A stretch of 64,000 nucleotides of DNA from contig JBILGU010000011.1 of the NCBI GenBank assembly GCA_044350805.1, forward strand, positions 1 through 64,000. Reading direction: 5' to 3'. Position numbers and translations under genes: made by a program. Of this stretch, positions 26,829-35,236 are shown in pieces (within the stretch, counting starts at the first letter, position 1; every line of letters starts with the position of its first letter). Below the pieces are notes generated by a model that saw nothing but the letters and a program-made list of their open reading frames with translations, ran no database searches and was not told the origin of the DNA. This DNA is from UBA6136 sp044350805 (GTDB lineage Bacteria > Pseudomonadota > Gammaproteobacteria > Methylococcales > Methylococcaceae).

Positions 26829-27287
26829 ATGCAACGAATCACCATTTCCATCGATGAGTCACTGGCAGACCAATTTGATCGTCTGATCAGGGATCGTGGA
26901 TACGACAACCGTTCAGAAGCCGTCCGAGACATGGTCAGGAAAGAAATCGGGAGTTATCGACTGGTTAGGAAGGATGCGCTGTATTGCGTAGCATCCTTGT
27001 CCTACGTCTTCAATCATCACGAAAGAAGGCTTGCCGATCGGCTCTCGGGGCTCCAACACCACGCCCATGACCTTGTCGTTTCTTCCATGCGTGTTCATCT
27101 GGATCACGAGGACTGTCTCGAGTCTGTCTTCCTGCGAGGAAAAACGATTGAGGTGAGACAGTTTGCCAACACCGTCTCTGCCGAGACTGGCGTTCGGCAT
27201 AGCGCACTTAATCTGATTGCTGTGCATCTTGCGGATGAACCTATCCAACATCATCACGGGCACTTTCATATGCATCCACATACCTGA
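26829..27287 (+). CDS. nikR: NikR-like metal-responsive ribbon-helix-helix regulator, variant ligand set
   Basis: 152 residues from ATG 26829. The N-terminal ribbon-helix-helix is MQRITISIDESLADQFDRLI, then YDNRSEAVRDMVRKEI. The C-terminal ACT-like nickel domain includes LQHHAHDLVVSSMRVHLDHE and DCLESVFLRGKT. Aligned to E. coli NikR, H77, H90 and C96 correspond to H76, H89 and C95, but the H87 position is R88 (codon CGT). The C terminus is an added His-rich tail, HHHGHFHMHPH. It probably represses the flanking HupE and TonB-receptor genes when metal is bound. The altered site could change which metal is sensed. Confidence 0.8.
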   Translation: MQRITISIDESLADQFDRLIRDRGYDNRSEAVRDMVRKEIGSYRLVRKDALYCVASLSYVFNHHERRLADRLSGLQHHAHDLVVSSMRVHLDHEDCLESVFLRGKTIEVRQFANTVSAETGVRHSALNLIAVHLADEPIQHHHGHFHMHPHT

Positions 27288-27295
27288 AGTCAGCA

Positions 27296-29848
27296 TTAGA
27301 AATTCAGAGTGATTCCTGCGCGAACCATTCGCGGCAAAATGGGGTGGAAGGTGGTGCTGTTGTATTGCGTCACGTTATTTGAGCCACCGCACTGACCCGT
27401 GCTGAAGGTGTTGCACACCCCATACTGGTACCAATAGGCAATGTCATTGTTTTGAGAGTCGAGGAGGTTAAACACCTCGACATCGACCTTAACGTTCTTG
27501 TTTTGCCAGCCGGTTTCAAGATTCAGAATGTTGGTGGTTCCAAGCCAAGCCGTTGCGTTGTTATTCAGGGGGTCCTGGCCAAAGGTTCGTAGTCTTAGGC
27601 TCCCGAAAAAACCTTCAGGAAGGTTGAGTGTCATCCCTGAGGTGATGACCATTCCCACCGCGTTTGGTACGGAATATCCCGGAAGACAGCCGTTGGCGGG
27701 AACATTGATGCTAGGCCCCTCGCACCCGGGGTCCGTCGGATTTCGATAGCGGGATTGCGTAAAGGCAAAGTCAGCATCAAAGGTGAGCCAATCGGTAGGC
27801 TTATAGAAATTGGTCCATTCCACCCCTAGCCTTGTAGTCGCACCAGTGCTCTCGGTGGTGCCCGCGTCTCCAACGAAAACCAACTCGTTACTCATTTGCA
27901 GGAACCAGACGGCAAGGGTTGAATTTAGACCGTCAATGAACTGCGTTCGAACGCCGGTTTCGGCACCCCTTGACCATGACAATGGTGAGACCGGTGTGGC
28001 TTTGCTCCCGTCGGGGTTATAGTGAATGACGGTGCCTCGCGCATCATTCGAATGGTAGCTGTAACCACTGTTGACGAAGAGTTCGGTTTTTTCCCAAGGT
28101 CCAAAGACCAAGTTGAACTTGGGGCTGAGCATGGTGGCCGACGTTGAGCCGGAATTGGCGGCATTGTAGGCGAATCCCGGTTGAATGCTTTGAACGTCGA
28201 ACCAAAAGGTATCGCTTCTAGCAGACGTCACGCTCCGCATCCAGGGTGTCCATCGTGTTTCGTTTTGCCCGTAAAACCAGAGGCTTGTCTCATCCACGTT
28301 ATAGAGACTTGGGGGAAGATATTGGTTGTTGAAAACGGGCATTCGCTGATAGGTATTGCTGACCCCAAGGTTCCGTATCCCGTCGTAGCGAAGCTGCATA
28401 CCGAGCTTTTCCTCCATGTCGAATCCCTCTAGAACGTGGTACCAGGTATGTTCCGCATTGCCCCCCGCCTGGACCCTGTGTTCCTGTTGACGAACCTGAT
28501 CGCCCTGGTAGGGGTTGGCAGAAAAATAGGTGAAGTCCGAAAAGAGATTGAGATCGTAGTAGAGAGCATAGGCGTTGAGCTCAGTCGCTGAGTCTTTGTC
28601 GCTGGTCTTGGCGTTTACGGATCCACTGTAGCGGCTGGTCACGCCTCCATCCGAAGGATTCATGGAGCCAAATCGTCCGTCCGGTCCAACGCCATCCGGT
28701 CCTGGGATATTGCAACAGGTTGGCGTCAGTGACTGACCGAGCATCATCATCGGGATTTGATTGGTGGCGACCCAATGGCTGTAGTAAGACTTGGCGTTCA
28801 TTGACACTTTCCACTCGTCTAAGTCGAAGGTGTACTTCAGCATTCCGTTATATTTGTTGGAATTCTCCGGAACAACCCAGGGCCCCATAAATCCTGTGTA
28901 TTCGAAGGCATACAAGAGATCGCCATCGCCTATTCGGTTGGAGTTGGCAAAAAGGCCGCGATAATAGTCGAACATACCCCCTTCGAACTTGGCGTAGCCC
29001 CCAGCGCCATCGTTGTTGAATCCGGTCATTTTGTTCTTGGTGAGCATTCGCGCGTAACCCGCAGATGAAAAGTCCCCTTGGTCAGCGTAGTAGGGACCTT
29101 TGCCAAATTCAATGGTTTCCACAAGCTCGGGAATCAAGCTATTCAGATCCATGTAGCCCTGCCCATGGGCATTGGATCGAAGGTTCATCGGAATCCCGTC
29201 AATCCAGGTGGTGAAGTCGGTGCCATGGTCCAGATTGAAGCCACGAAGGAAGTACTGGTTCGCCTTTCCTGTGCCGCTGTGTTGGGTCGAGATCATGCCG
29301 GGCACGACCTCGATTAATTCGCCGGGTCGGGCCACCGGGCGATATTTGAAATCGTCGTTACTGACTTGCCCCTGTGAGGCGGAGGACGCTATTCCCTGAA
29401 GATCATTGGCTCGTCCCTTGATCTCGATTTCACCCAACATTTGCAGCCCCATAACTTCTTCACCGGGAGCAGCCTTGTAGTCTGGCCCTGACTTGGATGA
29501 AGGGATTTTGGGGTTCGACGTTTTGATCGAATTCGGCATCGACGAGGGTTTTTGAGTTTCAGTCGAAAGGATGGCCCCCTTGTCGAGCAGGCCCTTCTCC
29601 CTCTGTGGCTTTCTTCTCGATGTTTTCTTTTGTGTTTTCTCCGGCTTCGTTAGAGAGAGGTTTTGTTTTTCAGCGGGTCCATTCTGCTGCGCTGTTTGGG
29701 GGATGCTTTCCTGTGCCTGCGCATTACTAATCCCCAAAAGCAAGCCTGTTGTGATGAGTGTTGTTAATAAACGCCTGTTCTTGGGGAGGTTGCCCCAAGG
29801 TGGTATGAAGTTATAAGAATTATTCACACGCAAACCTATCTCAATCAA
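27296..29848 (-). CDS. TonB-dependent outer-membrane receptor, putative nickel/metal uptake
   Basis: About 850 residues (the start could also be GTG 29827, nearer AGG). The signal region LTTLITTGLLLGISNAQA is followed by a long Lys/Pro/Ser-rich linker, a short plug entry (LQMLGEIEIKGRANDLQGIA), the plug proper (HSGTGKANQYFLRGFNLDHG, then DQGDFSSAGYARML) and a barrel ending in Phe (MVRAGITLNF). It is convergent with the NikR-like gene. A NikR-like palindrome at 29873-29901 sits right before it. The combination suggests a receptor for a nickel or other metal chelate under NikR control. The ligand is inferred, not seen. Confidence 0.8.
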   Translation of the reverse strand: MIEIGLRVNNSYNFIPPWGNLPKNRRLLTTLITTGLLLGISNAQAQESIPQTAQQNGPAEKQNLSLTKPEKTQKKTSRRKPQREKGLLDKGAILSTETQKPSSMPNSIKTSNPKIPSSKSGPDYKAAPGEEVMGLQMLGEIEIKGRANDLQGIASSASQGQVSNDDFKYRPVARPGELIEVVPGMISTQHSGTGKANQYFLRGFNLDHGTDFTTWIDGIPMNLRSNAHGQGYMDLNSLIPELVETIEFGKGPYYADQGDFSSAGYARMLTKNKMTGFNNDGAGGYAKFEGGMFDYYRGLFANSNRIGDGDLLYAFEYTGFMGPWVVPENSNKYNGMLKYTFDLDEWKVSMNAKSYYSHWVATNQIPMMMLGQSLTPTCCNIPGPDGVGPDGRFGSMNPSDGGVTSRYSGSVNAKTSDKDSATELNAYALYYDLNLFSDFTYFSANPYQGDQVRQQEHRVQAGGNAEHTWYHVLEGFDMEEKLGMQLRYDGIRNLGVSNTYQRMPVFNNQYLPPSLYNVDETSLWFYGQNETRWTPWMRSVTSARSDTFWFDVQSIQPGFAYNAANSGSTSATMLSPKFNLVFGPWEKTELFVNSGYSYHSNDARGTVIHYNPDGSKATPVSPLSWSRGAETGVRTQFIDGLNSTLAVWFLQMSNELVFVGDAGTTESTGATTRLGVEWTNFYKPTDWLTFDADFAFTQSRYRNPTDPGCEGPSINVPANGCLPGYSVPNAVGMVITSGMTLNLPEGFFGSLRLRTFGQDPLNNNATAWLGTTNILNLETGWQNKNVKVDVEVFNLLDSQNNDIAYWYQYGVCNTFSTGQCGGSNNVTQYNSTTFHPILPRMVRAGITLNF

Positions 29849-29872
29849 TCCGGATCTTCTCAGTTCCGGCTC

Positions 29873-29901
29873 GGTATTAATATAATTAAATTATTCATAC
29901 C
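29873..29901. promoter_or_regulatory. NikR-type operator palindrome
   Basis: GGTATTAATA, nine bases, TATTCATACC: 9 of 10 arm positions are symmetric. E. coli NikR recognises GTATGA-N16-TCATAC; here the corresponding half-sites GTATTA/TCATAC are 15 bases apart. It lies 25-53 bases upstream of the TonB-receptor start, over the expected promoter. Confidence 0.65.
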
Positions 29902-30284
29902 GGCATTCGTCCCAAGTCCACTGATTGAAAGATGGGATTTGATGCCGGTCTTCTTTTGGGTATATGCAGGATGCATGCCAAAAGTGATGGTGGCGTGATT
30001 GGCTTATCCTTGCGGCGCTCTCTACTTTGTATGTACGGCCAAATATTTAATGTAATACGCCATATGGCTCGAATCGGGTATTGATCTGTCGGAATTGCTA
30101 TAGATTCGTGGTGTTTCCAAGCGTTGGCCTTATAGTCTTGAAGAGCGGAATTTTTTGAGGCCTTGATTTTTTGGACTGCAGCGCATGAGTCTATGGTTCT
30201 ATATTTGTTGCGCGGTATAAGGGTTGATCGGATCGAGGGAGAGGGGCTTCAAGGTCATCCCATCCGGGTCTTTATGGTAAGGCG
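29902..30284. other. intergenic, no gene seen
   Basis: Between the NikR-like operator and the DUF3147 stop. Mixed AT-rich sequence. No convincing ORF, RNA gene or terminator recognised. Confidence 0.4.
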
Positions 30285-30635
30285 TTAAAGGAGCGGGCGG
30301 CCCTTTTGGGCCAAGAGCAGAGCCAGAAGAAAGAAGAGTCCAAGCGTAGTCATGATGCTGCAGATCATGGCCAAGGCAAAGCCGATTCGGGTAACCAGCA
30401 AGCCAAAAATCAGGAACATTGGAACGGTCGGCAGCACGTACCAAAAGGTATCGACTGCGAATTCCGCCATCCGGTTTTCTGTGGCCCCCTCAGTCTTCAT
30501 CCAGACCAAAGCAATGGTTGCAACAAATGGCAGAGCGGCAAGCAGTGCTGCCCAGCGATGACCGGAGCGGGCGGCTTCGGATACCGTAACAACAAGTGCC
30601 GATGTGAGGAGGTACTTGAAGATAAGAAACTTCAA
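30285..30635 (-). CDS. DUF3147-family membrane protein
   Basis: 116 residues with four TM helices. Family-like features are FKYLLTSALVVTVSEAAR near the start, LAALPFVATIALVWMKTEG, and DTFWYVLPTVPMFLIFGLL with the conserved FWYVLPT core. DUF3147 proteins are small inner-membrane proteins of unknown function. It starts three bases after the stop of the BrnA-like gene, so the two are co-transcribed. Confidence 0.8.
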   Translation of the reverse strand: MKFLIFKYLLTSALVVTVSEAARSGHRWAALLAALPFVATIALVWMKTEGATENRMAEFAVDTFWYVLPTVPMFLIFGLLVTRIGFALAMICSIMTTLGLFFLLALLLAQKGRPLL

Positions 30636-30638
30636 GCG

Positions 30639-30896
30639 CTATTCCTGATCCCTGCTGGCACTGGTTTCGCTCGGGTCATTCCTGATTTCTTCATCGAGAA
30701 TCCAGTTTCTGACTAGGTGGTTGACGCGTGTCTGCCAGCCAGGTCCACTCAGTTTCAGAGCGCGCAGGACATCCATGTCAAGTCGGATCGTAATCGGGAT
30801 CTTTGTCGGTCCTTTACGTCGTGGGCGACCGGGCTTCCTTGTGGTCATGTCTGATATCCCCTCGCGGATGGGATCTTTGGGTCCAGCAAGATTCAT
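30639..30896 (-). CDS. BrnA-like antitoxin/RHH protein without partner toxin
   Basis: 85 residues (or 69 from the internal ATG 30848). KIPITIRLDMDVLRALKLSG followed by PGWQTRVNHLVRNWI matches the BrnA antitoxin C-terminal pattern (IxIRLDxDVL...SGPGWQTRIN). BrnA normally pairs with the toxin BrnT; no BrnT is seen beside it. It is coupled instead to a DUF3147 membrane protein. A solitary regulator is possible. Confidence 0.7.
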   Translation of the reverse strand: MNLAGPKDPIREGISDMTTRKPGRPRRKGPTKIPITIRLDMDVLRALKLSGPGWQTRVNHLVRNWILDEEIRNDPSETSASRDQE

Positions 30897-31281
30897 GTTT
30901 TCCTGAGAAGGTTGATCTCTTTTATTGAAAGTTTATCTAGGCACTTATTGCCTCTGGTTGGCAAAAGATGTGCATGATGGCCATTGAAAAAGCAAAAAGC
31001 ATGCCAGAGAATTTTTGTTGGCATTCTCGGTTCATTGCGGGCAAGGAAATGAGGTGCTTAACGATTCCCTGTGGATGAATGGTTTCCAACTTTTCGGTGA
31101 TCGAGAAAAGGAATCGCCTTTTGATTATTGGGTCAAATCGCGTAGTACAAAAATATATATCCCGTACATACATTACCCCTAAAAAAGACAATATTTCCTG
31201 TAAATACAGCAGGTTCAAAGTTGGCACGTTGGTTGCATTAGACCATTCCGGCAGTGGTTTTTCATTGCTTACAACGGTATT

Positions 31282-31332
31282 GCCGCCATGAAAGGTCCTG
31301 ACGAAAGGCATTTTGATCATGGCGGCTTTTTT
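31282..31332 (+). terminator. terminator-like hairpin in the leader of the next gene
   Basis: GCCGCCATG (31282-31290) pairs with CATGGCGGC (31318-31326), followed by TTTTTT. It lies 24 bases before the start at 31356 with no gene directly upstream on this strand, so it may attenuate the following gene. A 21-codon frame (31288-31353, MKGPDERHFDHGGFFELHVW...) runs through the hairpin. Confidence 0.6.
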
Positions 31333-31355
31333 GAATTGCATGTCTGGAGATAAAA

Positions 31356-31736
31356 ATGACATTGAAAGTCACGGTGATGGTCATCGGCACCATTACGCTT
31401 GCCATAGCTTCTGGAACTGGTTTTGCTGGTGGTCGCTATGCGAATCCACCGGCCGGTATGGTTGAGACCTATGACCTTTGCGTGAAGGGTCTTGAGGCAG
31501 CTCAGAAGGGGGATAAGGACGCCGCACTAGAAAGCACAAAGAAGGCTCGCAAGATCTCAATCGAGTCTTACAAGGAAATCAGCACGATGCCGATGGAGAT
31601 CGCAGCCATGAGCACCAAAAAAGCGCTCGCGGCCATTGATTCCGACAATGTCGCTGGTGCAGTCCCGGAGCTTGAGCATTGCGTCGCCAAGCTCAAGTCC
31701 GAAATCGATTACTACAAGAGCGAAGGAAAGCTCTAA
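31356..31736 (+). CDS. small exported helical protein (hypothetical)
   Basis: 126 residues. The signal peptide is VTVMVIGTITLAIASGTGFA. The mature part is helical and rich in Lys, Glu and Ala (CVKGLEAAQKGDKDAALEST, then KSEIDYYKSEGKL). It resembles small periplasmic helical-bundle proteins (SmbP/cytochrome b562-like layout) but has neither a haem site nor a His repeat. It is flanked by an attenuator-like hairpin and a terminator, so it is expressed alone. No function assigned. Confidence 0.7.
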   Translation: MTLKVTVMVIGTITLAIASGTGFAGGRYANPPAGMVETYDLCVKGLEAAQKGDKDAALESTKKARKISIESYKEISTMPMEIAAMSTKKALAAIDSDNVAGAVPELEHCVAKLKSEIDYYKSEGKL

Positions 31737-31762
31737 ATCCATTTGGATTCGGTTCTTAGAAA

Positions 31763-31792
31763 GAGCCCGCCGATTGAACCTTAGGCGGGCTC
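31763..31792 (+). terminator. strong hairpin, probable terminator
   Basis: GAGCCCGCC and GGCGGGCTC arms, nine perfect pairs, followed by CCTAATTTTC. It ends the single-gene transcript at 31736. Confidence 0.75.
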
Positions 31793-31856
31793 CCTAATTT
31801 TCAGGGTTTGAGCGGGGTAACGCTCAATGGTTTATATGCGAAGGAGAGACGCAGCA

Positions 31857-32021
31857 ATGGCCCGATCTTTGACGGTGGTAGTCATGTTTTTGGTTGCTAT
31901 TGGGGTGACTGGCTGTGATGAGGGTCCATTTGGAAATACCCCCCCACAAGGTCGTCCTGATTGGATGAAGGACCGTAAACCAGCCAACGCGAGTCCAGAT
32001 AACCCGGATAGAGCTGAATGA
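31857..32021 (+). CDS. small lipoprotein (hypothetical)
   Basis: 54 residues from ATG 31857, which is preceded by AAGGAGAG. The signal peptide MARSLTVVVMFLVAIGVTGC ends in a lipobox Cys, followed by DEGPFGNTPP and a Pro/Asn-rich tail. It is first in a group with the BNR-repeat protein and CopC, so it may belong to a copper-related locus. Function unknown. Confidence 0.65.
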   Translation: MARSLTVVVMFLVAIGVTGCDEGPFGNTPPQGRPDWMKDRKPANASPDNPDRAE

Positions 32022-32088
32022 CGCGGCGTGGGTGATCGATTCGCATTTTTAAGCTCCGCAATAGGCGGATCAATATTTTCTGACGGCT

Positions 32089-33384
32089 ATGGACGCGAAA
32101 GCCCCGAACCTTGAACGACTCCAATCAGGGAGGTCTGTATCGAGCCTTCCCGATCTTCATTCACCAAAAGGGTTGCTTGTTCGAGCCTGGGCACTTTTAG
32201 GTGCAACGTTTGCATCGCTCTGCTTGCTGAACCCCTTGGTTTGGCATTCAGTTGAGGGAAGATTGAGTCTCATGGGGGCTCCGATCCGGAGCTTCGATTT
32301 CCTTCAGGAAGGGGCTATGACCTATGCAATTGTTCTGGGGACCCTCCCTGGTGATGGCAAAGAGAGTCTGGCTTATCTTGAATCAGATGATCGAGGTCAG
32401 ACTTTTGGCTCTCCCTCTTTTATTGATCTCCATGGTGAAGTGGTTATTTCTAATCGGGCCAATTCAATTCAGCTGACGAAGAAAGACTCGCAGCTCATGG
32501 TGGTCTATCAGGTCAAGGGAAAGTTTCCAGGTAATGGCCCACTCCGAGTTGCTGTATCGAAGGACAAGGGAGCTCACTGGATTTCAGGTATTCAACCTGT
32601 CACCGGCGATCCGCAGGAAAATCAAAGTTATCCGGTCGTCAAGTCGGATGAGCAGGGTAATGCACATCTTTTCTGGTTGGATGATCGAAATGAAGCGGGG
32701 GACACCGTTGGTCTTAGATCAGCAACCTCTCTTGATGGGGGTTTGTCTTGGAAACAAGAGGTTACTCTTGATGACCGGGTCTGTACCTGCTGTTCGCTGC
32801 ATGTCGCAGAGCTACCGGAGTCTCGTCTAGCGGTGCTCTATCGGGATCATTCGCCCAAGGATATGCGGCTAGGCATTCTGGATGCTGCTCAAACTGAATG
32901 GACACAAAAGCCTCGCGTGGGTGCTTTTGGTTGGGGATTCGAGGGTTGTCCCCACATGGGAGGGGGGCTACAGGGGCAATGGATTAAAGGTGACTTTGTT
33001 CTTCATGCGGCAGTCTGGACAGGAGCGGATTCTCATAAGGGCATTCACTACCTTCGATCCCGTGATTTGGGATCGCTATGGTCTGATGACCTTCTCATCG
33101 ATGCGGCCGGATCGGATCCTGAATTGGTGACCGCTGAGGGTGAACGAGTTGCGATTGCCTACAGGCAAGGAATTGGACCGGGTGCCCGAATTATTGTTCG
33201 GTTATCCCATGATGCCGGTCTTCATTGGACATCACCCCGAGTGTTTGGAAGTCCTGGTCTCAAAATGGAGCGCCCCAAGCTCATCGCTGATGCCGCTGGG
33301 TATACGGTGCTGTGGACCGAGACATCAGAAGCCAACTCCAGACGCCTTCGCCTTCATTCGGCTTCTTGGAAAGACTCAGAATGA
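32089..33384 (+). CDS. BNR/sialidase-like beta-propeller protein
   Basis: 431 residues with an N-terminal membrane anchor or signal (LVRAWALLGATFASLCLLNP). At least five Asp-box (BNR) repeats are visible: ESDDRGQTFGSP, SKDKGAHW, SLDGGLSW, SRDLGSLW and SHDAGLHW. The fold is a six-bladed sialidase-like propeller. A Cys cluster (VCTCCSLHVAEL) is notable. True sialidase catalytic residues were not verified. It overlaps copC by four bases (ATGA). Such propellers are found with CopC in copper loci, so periplasmic copper handling is a more likely role than sugar hydrolysis. Confidence 0.75.
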   Translation: MDAKAPNLERLQSGRSVSSLPDLHSPKGLLVRAWALLGATFASLCLLNPLVWHSVEGRLSLMGAPIRSFDFLQEGAMTYAIVLGTLPGDGKESLAYLESDDRGQTFGSPSFIDLHGEVVISNRANSIQLTKKDSQLMVVYQVKGKFPGNGPLRVAVSKDKGAHWISGIQPVTGDPQENQSYPVVKSDEQGNAHLFWLDDRNEAGDTVGLRSATSLDGGLSWKQEVTLDDRVCTCCSLHVAELPESRLAVLYRDHSPKDMRLGILDAAQTEWTQKPRVGAFGWGFEGCPHMGGGLQGQWIKGDFVLHAAVWTGADSHKGIHYLRSRDLGSLWSDDLLIDAAGSDPELVTAEGERVAIAYRQGIGPGARIIVRLSHDAGLHWTSPRVFGSPGLKMERPKLIADAAGYTVLWTETSEANSRRLRLHSASWKDSE

Positions 33385-33746
33385 CCTCAATCAAGCGTAA
33401 GCGAATCCTTCTTTGGGCTGGATTCTTGGCCCTTCCTTTTAACGTTTATTCCCACGCGATTCTCGTCAAGGCGGATCCACCCAAGGATGGCGTTGTCAGT
33501 CAATCACCTAAGGAAGTTCACCTGACGTTCAATGATTCTGTCGGTAATGAATATTTGGCGCTTGCGGTAGTTGATGCAACGGGTAAGCGTGTGGATGGTC
33601 ATGACGCCAAGCTCGATTTCACTGATCACGCCCAATTACGCGCTTCCTTGGAGGGGCTCGAAAAGGGAGTTTACATGGTGCGTTACCGCGTTCTCTCCGC
33701 TGATGGTCATGTTGTCAGCGGCAAGTATTACTTCTCCATTCAATAG
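33381..33746 (+). CDS. copC: CopC-family periplasmic copper-binding protein
   Basis: 121 residues from ATG 33381, overlapping the previous stop. The signal peptide ends ...FNVYS, and the mature chain begins HAILVKADPP with an N-terminal His (H25), the classic Cu(II) ligand of CopC. The second motif, SADGHVVSGKYYF, supplies the Asp/His ligands. The cupredoxin-like core is intact and about the normal family length. It binds copper in the periplasm. Copper supply matters in methylotrophs, but no CopD is adjacent here; the next gene is a membrane-anchored protein of unknown family. Confidence 0.88.
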   Translation: MTSIKRKRILLWAGFLALPFNVYSHAILVKADPPKDGVVSQSPKEVHLTFNDSVGNEYLALAVVDATGKRVDGHDAKLDFTDHAQLRASLEGLEKGVYMVRYRVLSADGHVVSGKYYFSIQ

Positions 33747-33760
33747 TCAATAGAAGGGTC

Positions 33761-34441
33761 ATGAATATGACAAAGCAGACTCCAAAACGGTTCTCTGTCT
33801 TTATGCTTTTGTTTGTCCTCGGTCTTCCGGCCACCCAGGCAGCGAATAACACGAGAAACAATGACGGTCGAACAAACTACAGTGGCGCTTCGATGAAGTG
33901 TCTGGTGGCCAATGATTTTTATGCGGTTCATTTCTCTGCAATGCAGATTGGTCGCCAGTCCGGTGAGCCCTCAGATTACATGAAGTATTGTCAGGAAATT
34001 CCGGTCGTAGGCCTGACTTTTTTGACCCTGGATATGCTGGATCGTGATGTCAGAACTCTTCCAGTTGCGCTAAAAGTGGTTCAGGAAGAGTTGGATGCGA
34101 ACGGTTTGCCCAACAATCAGAAGATACTCGTTGAACTGCCTTCAAAGGTCTATAAAAACGGGACGGTGGATACCAAGTATGAGTTTACGCAACCGGGTCA
34201 CTATGCCGTTATCGCGGAATTTGGTGAGCCTGATGGCATGGTCACCGAGGATGATCGTTTGCGGATTCCATTCACTGTAGCGATAAGTGCTGCTCAGTCG
34301 ACTCCGTGGTTGAAGTATGCCTTCTGGCTATCGATGGTTGGTCTAGTGGTGGCCTCGGGTTACTTCGGTTATCAATTCTATAAGCGATATTGGCCGGACT
34401 TGATTCGAGGCAGAGTGATATCCAGGGGTAACAACGGGTAG
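33761..34441 (+). CDS. membrane-anchored periplasmic protein of the CopC locus
   Basis: 226 residues. Signal peptide (FSVFMLLFVLGLPATQA), a periplasmic domain of about 150 residues (YAVHFSAMQIGRQSGEPSDY, ending YEFTQPGHYAVIAEF) and a C-terminal TM helix (KYAFWLSMVGLVVASGYFGY) with a basic tail. It follows copC by 14 bases and is likely in the same operon. The type I topology suggests a periplasmic copper-related partner. No named family recognised. Confidence 0.7.
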   Translation: MNMTKQTPKRFSVFMLLFVLGLPATQAANNTRNNDGRTNYSGASMKCLVANDFYAVHFSAMQIGRQSGEPSDYMKYCQEIPVVGLTFLTLDMLDRDVRTLPVALKVVQEELDANGLPNNQKILVELPSKVYKNGTVDTKYEFTQPGHYAVIAEFGEPDGMVTEDDRLRIPFTVAISAAQSTPWLKYAFWLSMVGLVVASGYFGYQFYKRYWPDLIRGRVISRGNNG

Positions 34442-34615
34442 AGGTCTTCGGCAGATGTTCTTCTTCGATGCATGGAGCCCTATGCAATGCATTCGGGTCT
34501 CTCCAACAGGGAGAGTGTGAAACTGGTGATCCAGCAGGTTAAGGGATGGCGACAAAATTGATTGCGATCTTCCGGTGTGTGGCATTGTGAGGATTTCTTT
34601 GCATATTAGCCCCTA

Positions 34616-35236
34616 GTGTGGGATGGCGTCGGAGGGCGATATTTGTTGTGCCTCTGCCTAGGCATGATGATCTGTCATTCTGGGTTTGCCCACAGGTCTT
34701 CTACATCATCAGAGGTGGGTGATTTAAGTCCCCCGGTAATCACCATAGACACGGCGAATGAAAGGGAAAAGTTGCACCTGACAAGCATCCCGATCAGCCC
34801 CTCTGATCCCATGATTCCTGAGCTTGTGGAACGTATGGTTCGGGCGATGAGAAAACTTCACGGGGACGGGCTTGCTGCAGTTCAAGTCGGGGAACCCGTT
34901 CGATTAGTTCTTCTAGAGCGGCGTACGGACAAAGACAGTCCAATGGTTCTGTTGAATCCAATGGTCGTTTCCAGCTCAGATCAACGAGTCGGTTCTTGGG
35001 AGTTTTGTCTTTCGGTGCCTTGGGGTTATGTATATGTTGAGCGCCCGAAGAGTCTCAGAGTGCGTTACCAGACGCTCAGGGGGGATGTTGTCGATGGGGA
35101 CTTTGAGTATGGAGATGCTGTGATTTTGCAACAGGAACTAGACCATCTGAATGGGAAACTTCTCAGTGATGTCCGCCCAAAAAGTGAGTTCCTATCACTC
35201 GAAAAACTGAAGATTTCAATCGATAAGCCGAAATGA
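34616..35236 (+). CDS. exported peptide-deformylase homologue with altered active site
   Basis: 206 residues from GTG 34616 with a signal-peptide-like start (RYLLCLCLGMMICHSGFA). The fold motifs of Def are clear: GDGLAAVQVGEPVRLVL (motif 1, GxGLAAxQ), WEFCLSVPWG (motif 2, EGCLS with F for G, C131 kept) and VILQQELDHLNGKLL (motif 3). In motif 3 the first metal-binding His of HExxH is Gln (Q173), while E174 and H177 remain. Peptide deformylase acts on N-formyl-Met in the cytosol. An exported version lacking a metal ligand is probably not a standard deformylase. Coupled by ATGA to the lipoprotein gene that follows. Confidence 0.8.
   Translation: MWDGVGGRYLLCLCLGMMICHSGFAHRSSTSSEVGDLSPPVITIDTANEREKLHLTSIPISPSDPMIPELVERMVRAMRKLHGDGLAAVQVGEPVRLVLLERRTDKDSPMVLLNPMVVSSSDQRVGSWEFCLSVPWGYVYVERPKSLRVRYQTLRGDVVDGDFEYGDAVILQQELDHLNGKLLSDVRPKSEFLSLEKLKISIDKPK

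Noticed and set aside
30937..31362. 141-codon leftward frame antisense to the 31356 gene leader
   Set aside because: It runs through the terminator-like hairpin and has no family features; it is probably non-coding.
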